NCBI RefSeq assembly: GCF_035575815.1
Contig: NZ_DATLXO010000150.1
Span: 1-7,536 of the forward strand
DNA: 7,536 bases
Direction of reading: 5' to 3'
Source of the DNA: Iamia sp035575815
GTDB taxonomy: Bacteria; Actinomycetota; Acidimicrobiia; Acidimicrobiales; Iamiaceae
This document shows, piece by piece, positions 1-7,536 of this stretch. The notes under the pieces are model-generated. The model was not told the DNA's origin. It saw nothing but the letters and a program-made list of their open reading frames with translations, and made no database searches. Numbering within the stretch: the first letter of the stretch is position 1; every line of letters starts with the position of its first letter. Made by a program: the position numbers and the translations under genes.

Positions 1-1
1 G

Positions 2-1171
2 CAGGCCGCCCGGGCGCAGCCCGTCGCGCCCGAGCCCGCCGCCCCCGCCTCGGGCGCCCCTGGCCCTGGTGGCCGACGGCCACCATCGCCCCCCGTCGGC
101 GCCCCGCCCGTCCCGCGCGCCCCGTGGCACCCGACCTGGTACGTGTTGGGCGTGGTGCTGTTGGTGCTGGTGACGCTGGTCGGTGCCGCCGGCATCGTGC
201 GGGCGCCCTACGTCGTGTACGCGCCAGGGTCCGCCACCCAGACCCAGCCCGCCATCGCCGTGCCCGGCTCTCGGACCTATGAGGGCGACGGTTCGGTGCT
301 GTTCCTCACCGTCTCGCTGCGGGGAGCGTCGCGCCAGGTGGGCTACGTGGAGGCGGCGGTGGGTTGGCTCCGTCCCACCGAGGACGTCTTCCCCCGCCGC
401 GCCGTGATCGGCGACCAGACCGGCCAGGAGAGCCGCGAGCAGAGCCTGCAGGTGATGGCCGCCTCCCAGGAGGTGGCGGCCAAGGTCGCCCTGGAGCACC
501 TCGGCTACGAGGTGCCGGAGGAGGGCCGTGGCGCGGTGGTGCTCAGCACCGTCGAGGGCTCGCCGGTGGCGACCGCGGTCGAGCCCGGCGACGTGATCGT
601 CGGGGTCGACGGCACCGCGGTCGAGGTCGACTCCCAGCTTCGGGAGGTCCTCGACGCGAGCGCCCCCGGCGACGAGGTCACCCTCGAGGTCGAGCGCGGG
701 GGCGAGGGTGATCCCGAGGAGGTGCCGGTGGAGCTCATCGCTGACCCCGGCGACGCCGATCGCCCCTTGCTCGGCGTCAGCGTGTTCACTCGCGACCTGC
801 ACTACGACCTGCCGTTCCCGGTCCGCATCGACACCGAGGACGTCGGTGGCCCGTCGGCCGGCCTGGCCCTGACCCTCGGCCTCCTCGACCTGCTGACCCC
901 CGGGTCGCTCACCGGCGGTGAGACGATCGCCACCACCGGGTCGATCGATCCCGACGGCGTGGTGGGCGAGGTCGGCGGCGTGGCCCAGAAGGCCGTCGCC
1001 GCCGAACGGGCGGGAGCCCGGCTGATCCTGGTGCCGGAGGCCGAGGCGGACGACGCCCGGCGCTTCGCCGGTGACCTGGAGGTCGTCGGCGTGAGCACGC
1101 TCGACGACGCCCTGGAGGCCCTCGCCGGCATCGGGGGCAACGCTCTCGAGCTCGACCGCCCGGGCGGCTGA
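2..1171 (+). CDS. YlbL-like membrane-anchored PDZ / Lon-type (S16) serine protease, 5' partial
   Basis: Predicted membrane-bound serine protease whose catalytic part lies outside the cytoplasmic membrane. Numbering is from the GTG at 143. A hydrophobic helix covers residues 2-20, a PDZ domain lies around 128-186 (with AVEPGDVIVGVDG at 145-157), and a Lon-type domain fills 205-330. The Ser-Lys dyad is visible: Ser238 in DVGGPSAGLA and Lys283 in VGGVAQKAVAAERAGA, 45 residues apart, close to the Lon spacing. TM-PDZ-Lon is the YlbL order; in Bacillus subtilis YlbL helps clear a small cell-division inhibitor after DNA damage, but the substrate here is unknown. The frame has no stop from base 2, and bases 2-142 read as a Pro/Ala-rich stretch ending in PWHPTWY just before the helix. 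The GTG at 143 lacks a Shine-Dalgarno and would start inside the membrane segment. I therefore place the true start upstream of the window, giving a Pro-rich cytoplasmic tail. The kinase gene follows after 12 bases. Family assignment is strong; the start is uncertain. Confidence 0.9.
   Translation, partial: QAARAQPVAPEPAAPASGAPGPGGRRPPSPPVGAPPVPRAPWHPTWYVLGVVLLVLVTLVGAAGIVRAPYVVYAPGSATQTQPAIAVPGSRTYEGDGSVLFLTVSLRGASRQVGYVEAAVGWLRPTEDVFPRRAVIGDQTGQESREQSLQVMAASQEVAAKVALEHLGYEVPEEGRGAVVLSTVEGSPVATAVEPGDVIVGVDGTAVEVDSQLREVLDASAPGDEVTLEVERGGEGDPEEVPVELIADPGDADRPLLGVSVFTRDLHYDLPFPVRIDTEDVGGPSAGLALTLGLLDLLTPGSLTGGETIATTGSIDPDGVVGEVGGVAQKAVAAERAGARLILVPEAEADDARRFAGDLEVVGVSTLDDALEALAGIGGNALELDRPGG
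67..85. repeat. Perfect 9-bp inverted repeat around a single central base
   Basis: TGGTGGCCG (67-75) and CGGCCACCA (77-85) are exact reverse complements flanking A76. The repeat lies in the presumed coding part for the Pro-rich N-terminal tail of the protease. The codons around it (CCT, CCT, GGT, CGA, CCA, CCA) are the only ones in the first 47 that do not end in G or C. That may mean the nucleotide sequence itself is constrained, or it may be chance in GC-rich DNA. No T-run follows, so it does not look like an intrinsic terminator. If the protease really starts at 143, it would sit upstream of the start, where an operator could lie. Confidence 0.5.
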
Positions 1172-1183
1172 TCCCGGCCGGCG

Positions 1184-3925
1184 ATGACGACGACGGCCAC
1201 CCTCGTCCAGCTCGCGGCGGAGCTGACCCTCTTCCTGGTGGCCGTGGCCGGGGCCGGCCTGTCGATCCGCCAGGGCCTCCTCGGCCTCGACCGGGCGGCC
1301 CGTCTGCTCCTCGGGGCCGGCTTCCTGGTCCTGGCCGTGGCCGCGTTCCTCGTTGGGTCCCTGACCGTCGACCGGTCGGCCGAGCCGGTGGCCATCGCCG
1401 CGCTCCGCATCGCCGGCGGCGCCATCGTCGCCCTCGGCGTCCTGCGGTGGGCGGGTAGCCGGATCGGTCGCCCCGCCCTCCTGGCGGGCCTGCTCACGCT
1501 CGTGGTGGCCGCCGGGCTCGACGTCGCCGAGGTCGACCTCGGGAGCGGTGGCGTCGGGTCCGAACCACTGGTGCTGGCCGCCGCGTTGGTGATGGGCGGC
1601 GCGCTGGTGGTCGCCGGGCGACACACCATCCCGGGACGCATCGGCACGAGCGTGGCCGCCGTGTTGCTGGCGGTGATCCTCGTCGTGTCGCTGGCGCTCT
1701 CGGCGGTGATCAGCGCGACGGTCGAGGACGAGGCCCTGCGGCGCTACGGGTCACGTGCCTCGGCCGAGGCCGCCGCCGCCACTGCGGAGGCAGAGGGCGC
1801 GCTGGACGAGGCCAACCTGGTGGCGGCCTCGGTCTCGGCCCGACTCGGGCCCGAGCTCGAGGTGCTCGCCACCGCCGGGAGCGACCCGGAGGCGGCGAGC
1901 ACAGCGCGGGCTGAGGTCACCGAGGCCGTCTCCGCGCTGGTGGGGCCTGACGGACTGGCGATCGTCGACCCGGTGGTCCTGGTCAGCACGACCGGCGTCC
2001 CGGAGGTCGCGGTACCCGATTCGCTGGGCGGAGCCACCCGGTTGGCCCTCGGCGGTGACCCGGTGGTCCAGGAGGCGCTCGAGGTCGACGGTCCCCGCCA
2101 GGGCGTCACCGTCGTTGGTGCCGATGCCTTCGCCGTCGCCGCCGCGCCGGTGCGCGTGACCGGCGGCGACGGCCGGACGACCGTCGGAGCGGTGGTGGTG
2201 GCCCACCCGCTCGACGTCACGTTCCTGCGGCGGCGAACCGACGCCGCCGACCCGATCTCCCAGGCCTTGGTCACGCGCGAGGGCGTGGTGGCCACGACCG
2301 GGGCGCAACCGCCCCGGACCGAGCTGCAGCGCCGGGCCCGCACCGCGATCGACACCGGTCAGCCCTTCGACGGCATCGTGGGCGAGCTCTTCGTCGTGGC
2401 CCGACCGGTGGCGGCGGCCGGCCTTCCCCCCCAGATGGCGGTGGTGCTCTCGACGCCCACCGATCGGGTCGGTCGCACGCGCGAGGACATCTACCGCTCG
2501 CTGTTCGTCGCCGCCCTGGTCGCTGGGCTCGCCGGCCTCGCCCTCGCGGTGGTGGTCGGCGAGCGGATCGGCGGGGCGATCCGCCTCCTCACCAGCGCCG
2601 CGACACGCATCCGCGAAGGCGACCTCGACGCCCGCGCCGCGGTCGACCGCGAGGACGAGCTGGGCGAGCTGTCGACCACCTTCGACGCCATGGCCGGCTC
2701 GGTCCGCGACCTCACCGGTGACCTCCGCCGGGCGGCGGCGACCGAGAGGGGCCTGCGGGCCCGGCTCGAGACCGTGTTCGCCGGCGTGACCGAGGCCGTC
2801 GTGGCCGCCGATGACGAGCGTCGGGTCACCGAGGTCAACCGCGCCGCCCGGGAGCTGCTCGGGCTGCCCGCCGACCACGACGCCGTCGGCCGGCCCCTCG
2901 CCGACGTGCTTGCGGTCCGCGGGCCCGACGGGCACCCGGTGGACCTGCGCGCCGCCGAGGACGGCCCCCTCGTGGTCACCGGCTCGGTCCAGCCGCCGGC
3001 CGCCCCCGCCGGCGAGGTGCCGCCGCCGGTGCCGGTGGTCGGGACGGTGGCCTCGCTGCACGACGTCGACGGTACGCGCGCCGGCACCGTGGTCGTGCTG
3101 CGCGACGTGCGCCGGGAACAGGCCCTCGAGGAGGCCAAGCAGGACTTCCTGGCCAACATCGGCCACGAGCTGCGGACCCCACTCACGCCCATCAAGGGCT
3201 ATGCGGGAGTGCTGCGCCGACGGACCCCGAACCCGGCCCAGGCCCGGGAGTGGGCCGACGGCATCACGTCGGGGGTCGACCGCCTCGAGCACCTCGTCGA
3301 GCGGCTGGTGACCTTCGCGGCGGTGACCGCCGGGCCGGCGACCGACGGCGTGCGGGCCCGGGACGAGGTCGACCTGGGTGCGTTGGCCGACGACGTGGTG
3401 GGCCGGTGGCGGACGCGCCTGAGCGGTGAGCGCGCCCTCATCCTCACCGTCGCCGCCGACCTGCCTCCCGTCGCCGGCCAGGACGCCCACCTGCGGCTCG
3501 CCCTCGGTGAGCTGGTCGACAACGCGGTGCGCTTCTCGGCCCCCGGCACCCCGGTGGGCGTCGCCGTCACCGCCTCGCCGGCCGGCGAGGCGCCAGGCGG
3601 CGCGGTGGGCGACGATCACCGCTTCGTCGCCCTGACCGTTGTTGATGGGGGCGGGGTCGACACCACCGGGCTGCTGGAGGCCGTCGACGCCTTCAACCAG
3701 GGCGACGCCTCGGCCACCCGGAGCCGTGACGGCCTCGGGCTCGGGCTGGCGCTGACGGACCGGATAGCCCGGGCGCACGGCGGGCGGTTGCGGGTGGCCG
3801 CCACTTCCCACGGCGGCACATCGGTCTCTATCCTGGTGCCCGTGGTCACCCCTGCGACGGACGAGGCCCCGGGCGCGGGTCCCCGCTCGGGCGATGGATC
3901 CCGCAGCGGCGGGGGACCCCGGTGA
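1184..3925 (+). CDS. Multi-pass sensor histidine kinase (7 TM, Cache-like sensor, HAMP, PAS, HisKA, HATPase)
   Basis: Two-component sensor kinase that should autophosphorylate a histidine and pass the phosphate to a response regulator not present here. Hydrophobic segments lie near residues 8-26, 41-59, 67-87, 97-113, 127-144 and 155-177, then a sensor region of about 260 residues (181-437) resembling a double Cache fold, a seventh segment (438-459), HAMP (461-512), PAS (about 526-643), HisKA (645-713) and HATPase (765-886). The phospho-acceptor is His661 in NIGHELRTPLTPIKGY; Glu662 and Thr665 fit the HExxT motif of kinases that also act as phosphatases. The N box has Asn780 (ELVDNAVRFS), the G1 box is DGGG (821-824), and the glycine-rich G2 box is DGLGLGLAL (849-857). 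All catalytic boxes look intact. The usual HAMP proline is Ala465, and the PAS has a Pro-rich insert (604-617). ATG 1184 is the first start after the protease stop in the same frame; no clear Shine-Dalgarno is seen, so translation may be coupled to the protease. Confidence 0.93.
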   Translation: MTTTATLVQLAAELTLFLVAVAGAGLSIRQGLLGLDRAARLLLGAGFLVLAVAAFLVGSLTVDRSAEPVAIAALRIAGGAIVALGVLRWAGSRIGRPALLAGLLTLVVAAGLDVAEVDLGSGGVGSEPLVLAAALVMGGALVVAGRHTIPGRIGTSVAAVLLAVILVVSLALSAVISATVEDEALRRYGSRASAEAAAATAEAEGALDEANLVAASVSARLGPELEVLATAGSDPEAASTARAEVTEAVSALVGPDGLAIVDPVVLVSTTGVPEVAVPDSLGGATRLALGGDPVVQEALEVDGPRQGVTVVGADAFAVAAAPVRVTGGDGRTTVGAVVVAHPLDVTFLRRRTDAADPISQALVTREGVVATTGAQPPRTELQRRARTAIDTGQPFDGIVGELFVVARPVAAAGLPPQMAVVLSTPTDRVGRTREDIYRSLFVAALVAGLAGLALAVVVGERIGGAIRLLTSAATRIREGDLDARAAVDREDELGELSTTFDAMAGSVRDLTGDLRRAAATERGLRARLETVFAGVTEAVVAADDERRVTEVNRAARELLGLPADHDAVGRPLADVLAVRGPDGHPVDLRAAEDGPLVVTGSVQPPAAPAGEVPPPVPVVGTVASLHDVDGTRAGTVVVLRDVRREQALEEAKQDFLANIGHELRTPLTPIKGYAGVLRRRTPNPAQAREWADGITSGVDRLEHLVERLVTFAAVTAGPATDGVRARDEVDLGALADDVVGRWRTRLSGERALILTVAADLPPVAGQDAHLRLALGELVDNAVRFSAPGTPVGVAVTASPAGEAPGGAVGDDHRFVALTVVDGGGVDTTGLLEAVDAFNQGDASATRSRDGLGLGLALTDRIARAHGGRLRVAATSHGGTSVSILVPVVTPATDEAPGAGPRSGDGSRSGGGPR
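3911..3916 (+). promoter_or_regulatory. Ribosome binding site for the FecR-like gene
   Basis: GGGGGA ends 5 bases before the GTG at 3922, in the last codons of the kinase gene. It is purine-rich and well placed. The start shares four bases (GTGA) with the kinase stop, so ribosomes ending the kinase can re-initiate here. Site and overlap support GTG 3922 as the true start. Confidence 0.5.
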
Positions 3926-5613
3926 CCGCGATCCTCGATCGCCGGGGCGGCGTTCTCCCGGCGGTGGACGCCGCCGGCGGCGAGCGGCTCGCCGGGCTCG
4001 ACGGACCTCGTCTCCGGGGCGACCGGCGCGACGGCGCTCCACAAGCGGCCCGGCGCCTGCGGCGGCTGTGGATCATCCCCGCCGGGGTGGTCGTGGCCGG
4101 CGCCCTGGCTCTGCTCCCCGCCCTGCGCGACGGCGGACCGGGTCCCGGCGAGGCCGAGGTGGTGGTGGCCGGCGCCGCCGCGATCGTGCGCGCCGATGGC
4201 ACCCGCAGCACCGTCACCGACGGCACCGTTCGCCTCGGCCGGGGCGACTCGCTCGAGGTCTCCGAGGGAACCGCACGCTTCGAGCTGGCCGACGACGTGC
4301 GCTTCGAGGGCCACGCCGGCGACACCGCAGGAGGCCGCACCGGCACGACGGTGCGCATGGACCTGACGCCCGAGCTCGTCGCCGGTGGGCTGCTCGTCGT
4401 CGCCCCCGAGCGCACGTCGGTGCGGGCCGCGGGCACGACGGTGAGGGTGGCCCCGGCCGCGGGGCGTGATGGTGCGGCCCGCCTCGACCGCCGCATCGGC
4501 CTGGGCGTCGGCACCTACCATGGGCAGGTCGACGCCGACTCCGCGGGTCGCGCTGCGACCGTCCCCGACCTGCACCGCATCGAGGTGGCGACGCCCGGTT
4601 CAGTTGGTCGCCGCGACCTGGCGTTGCGCTACGCCGCAGACGACGGCTGGGACCGCCGCTTCCTCGGCGACGCCCTGACCATCGACCGCCAGCTCGCCCC
4701 CCTCCTCGCCGGTCTCTCGGCCAGCGGTGGCCCCGACCTCACCTCGGCCGACGGCCTCCGGCGCGCGTCGCCCGGACTGCCGTCCGAGGCGCGCCTGGCC
4801 CCGCTGCTCGCCGACGTGGGCTCGAACGGCGACGCTCTCGTGCTGGCGGCGTTGACCGACCTGGGCGAGGGCGGCACCTTCGCATCGCGGTGGGAGGCGG
4901 CTGTGCGGTTCCGCGGCGACGGCGCCCGCTGGGGCCTCGTGGCCCTCGATCGCGACGTCGCCCCGGCCGAGCTCCTGGGCGCGATCCGGGGGGCGCTCGA
5001 TCGCCTGAGCTTCCCCTTCGGCGCCGATGCCGATGGCCGCGATGACACCGGTGACGCCGATGACGCCGCTGGCGTCGACGGTGGCACCCAGGACGTCACC
5101 GGTGGCGCCCAGACCAGGGCCCCCGGTGGAAACGACGATCCGGGCGCGGCGTCGGGGAGCGAGCCCGGCGCGCCCGTTTCGGGTTCCGGTCTCCGGGATG
5201 ACCCTGCGGCGGGCCCGAGCCCCGGGGCGGACGGCGGCGACCCGGCGACGGGCGGGACCTCCACCCCGCCAGCGGACGGCGGCGACCCGGCGACGGGCGG
5301 CGCCCCAACCCCGCCCGCGACCGCAAGCGGCGATCCGCCGGCACCGGCCCCCGAGGGAGGACCATCACCGGCCCCTCCAGCCCCGGTCCCGCCTCTCCCG
5401 GGCGGGGGCGAGGTTCCCGACGTCACTGGACCACTCCCGTCCGAACCCACGGTCCCGCCGGTGCCGGAGGTCACGATCCCGCCCGTGACGGTCCCACCGG
5501 TTCCGGGTGTGACGGACCCGCTGCTGCCGGGGACGACGGTCCCACCGGTTCCCGTTGGTGACGTCGTTGCCGGCGCCACCGATGCCGGCGAGGGGCTCCT
5601 CGGAGGCACCTGA
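3922..5613 (+). CDS. FecR-like single-pass membrane protein with Pro-rich extracytoplasmic tail
   Basis: Numbering is from GTG 3922. A short Arg-rich cytoplasmic segment (1-49, ending AARRLRRLW) precedes one membrane helix (about 50-68). A FecR-like beta-rich region follows (about 77-180), with the typical run LGRGDSLEVSEGTARFELAD and two more strand-like repeats. An unnamed alpha/beta region (about 186-365) contains DDGWDRRFLGDALTIDRQL (240-258), a motif I associate with FecR-domain proteins of high-GC actinobacteria. Residues 366-548 are a low-complexity Pro/Gly/Asp/Thr tail with a 15-residue duplication and TVPPVP repeats, likely to span or attach to the cell wall. FecR in Gram-negatives passes a signal to a sigma factor; here the cytoplasmic part is too short for an anti-sigma domain and there is no Cys/His zinc motif, so that role is doubtful. 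The 4-base overlap with the kinase suggests a matched amount and shared function, perhaps as ligand scaffold or envelope sensor. The protein has no lysine and no cysteine. The FecR-like call is reasonably firm; the function is not. Confidence 0.83.
   Translation: MTAILDRRGGVLPAVDAAGGERLAGLDGPRLRGDRRDGAPQAARRLRRLWIIPAGVVVAGALALLPALRDGGPGPGEAEVVVAGAAAIVRADGTRSTVTDGTVRLGRGDSLEVSEGTARFELADDVRFEGHAGDTAGGRTGTTVRMDLTPELVAGGLLVVAPERTSVRAAGTTVRVAPAAGRDGAARLDRRIGLGVGTYHGQVDADSAGRAATVPDLHRIEVATPGSVGRRDLALRYAADDGWDRRFLGDALTIDRQLAPLLAGLSASGGPDLTSADGLRRASPGLPSEARLAPLLADVGSNGDALVLAALTDLGEGGTFASRWEAAVRFRGDGARWGLVALDRDVAPAELLGAIRGALDRLSFPFGADADGRDDTGDADDAAGVDGGTQDVTGGAQTRAPGGNDDPGAASGSEPGAPVSGSGLRDDPAAGPSPGADGGDPATGGTSTPPADGGDPATGGAPTPPATASGDPPAPAPEGGPSPAPPAPVPPLPGGGEVPDVTGPLPSEPTVPPVPEVTIPPVTVPPVPGVTDPLLPGTTVPPVPVGDVVAGATDAGEGLLGGT
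5227..5316 (+). repeat. Tandem 45-bp duplication (2 copies) in the FecR-like tail
   Basis: Copies 5227-5271 and 5272-5316 match at 40 of 45 positions; the first 29 bases are identical. Each encodes 15 residues beginning ADGGDPATGG and ending TPP. The period is a whole number of codons, so the copy number can change without breaking the frame. Confidence 0.9.
5449..5562 (+). repeat. Imperfect TVPPVP repeats in the FecR-like tail
   Basis: Three related units, TVPPVPEVT (residues 510-518), TVPPVPGVT (523-531) and TVPPVPVGD (539-547), lie near the C terminus. They are irregularly spaced (13 and 16 residues apart). Pro/Val/Thr-rich repeats of this kind usually form extended, stalk-like stretches in wall-spanning proteins; no LPxTG-type sorting signal follows. 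Confidence 0.7.
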
Positions 5614-5640
5614 AGGCTCGCCGCGCACGGATCCGGCCGA

Positions 5641-5682
5641 TTGCCCCGATCTGCACCGACGCCGGTCATAGCATCGAGGTCG
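5641..5682 (+). promoter_or_regulatory. Possible promoter just upstream of the DivIVA-type gene
   Basis: The 69-base gap (5614-5682) holds one of the few AT-containing patches nearby. TAGCAT (5669-5674) fits the TAnnnT form of an actinobacterial -10 element and ends 8 bases before the ATG at 5683, so a transcript would start at or next to the start codon (leaderless). TTGCCC (5641-5646) could be a -35 element, but its 22-base spacing is too long for a standard promoter. GAGGT (5676-5680) could instead be a Shine-Dalgarno, but it lies only 2 bases from the ATG. I see no convincing terminator after the FecR-like gene, so read-through from upstream is also possible. Confidence 0.3.

Positions 5683-7536
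<1,854 letters not shown>

Noticed and set aside
3828..3833. TATCCT as a promoter -10 element for the FecR-like gene
   Set aside because: It lies inside the conserved end of the kinase ATPase domain (VSILVPV), about 90 bases from the start, with no -35 partner. The 4-base gene overlap argues for co-transcription.
1751..4042. Long minus-strand open frame opposite the kinase gene
   Set aside because: It mirrors the kinase codons (Gly/Arg/His-rich, no recognisable domain), while the + strand carries an intact kinase. Long antisense frames are expected in DNA this GC-rich.
3922..4125. Anti-sigma factor domain at the N terminus of the FecR-like protein
   Set aside because: Only about 49 residues precede the membrane helix, there is no Cys/His zinc motif, and no sigma factor gene lies in the window.
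3616..4575. Minus-strand open frame across the kinase/FecR junction
   Set aside because: It overlaps two well-supported genes, has no recognisable domain and no convincing ribosome site.
5590..5613. Small hairpin (CGAGG, loop GGCT, CCTCG) at the end of the FecR-like gene as a terminator
   Set aside because: The stem is only 5 bp and no T-run follows; such short stems are common in this base composition.

Overview
The window is very GC-rich, and its codons end almost always in G or C. The proteins are poor in lysine and rich in Ala, Gly, Pro, Asp and Arg. With a DivIVA-type protein and a FecR-like protein of a kind I associate with high-GC Gram-positives, this points to Actinomycetota. Acidimicrobiia is my best guess from the FecR-like family, but that is recollection and not shown by the sequence. 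I see no rRNA, tRNA, CRISPR array or mobile element.

Layout: four genes, all on the + strand, fill the window. (1) A membrane-anchored PDZ plus Lon-type (S16) serine protease of the YlbL kind, 5' end outside the window (to 1171). (2) A 913-residue sensor histidine kinase (1184-3925), 12 bases later: six predicted membrane segments, an extracytoplasmic Cache-like sensor, a seventh segment, HAMP, PAS, HisKA and HATPase. (3) A FecR-like single-pass membrane protein with a long Pro/Gly/Asp/Thr-rich tail (3922-5613), starting inside the kinase stop codon (4-base overlap). (4) After a 69-base gap that may hold a promoter, a DivIVA-domain coiled-coil protein (5683 to the window end), still open at base 7536. 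The window stops inside a hexanucleotide (CCCGAC) repeat that encodes Pro-Asp dipeptides; such a repeat is a plausible place for a contig to break. No gene-free stretch exceeds 300 bases.

How they may work together (inference): genes 1-3 look like one transcription unit of envelope proteins: a protease facing outward, a receptor kinase, and a membrane-anchored outward protein translated in step with the kinase. Gene 4 belongs to a family that marks curved membrane, septa and growing poles. The set suggests a link between envelope sensing or proteolysis and polar growth or division. No response regulator is present here, so the kinase partner is unknown. Each gene belongs to a recognisable superfamily. 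The less ordinary points are the kinase architecture, the unnamed domain of the FecR-like protein, the hendecad coiled coil plus acidic tail of the DivIVA protein, and the Pro-Asp repeat with its strong minus-strand G-quadruplex potential.
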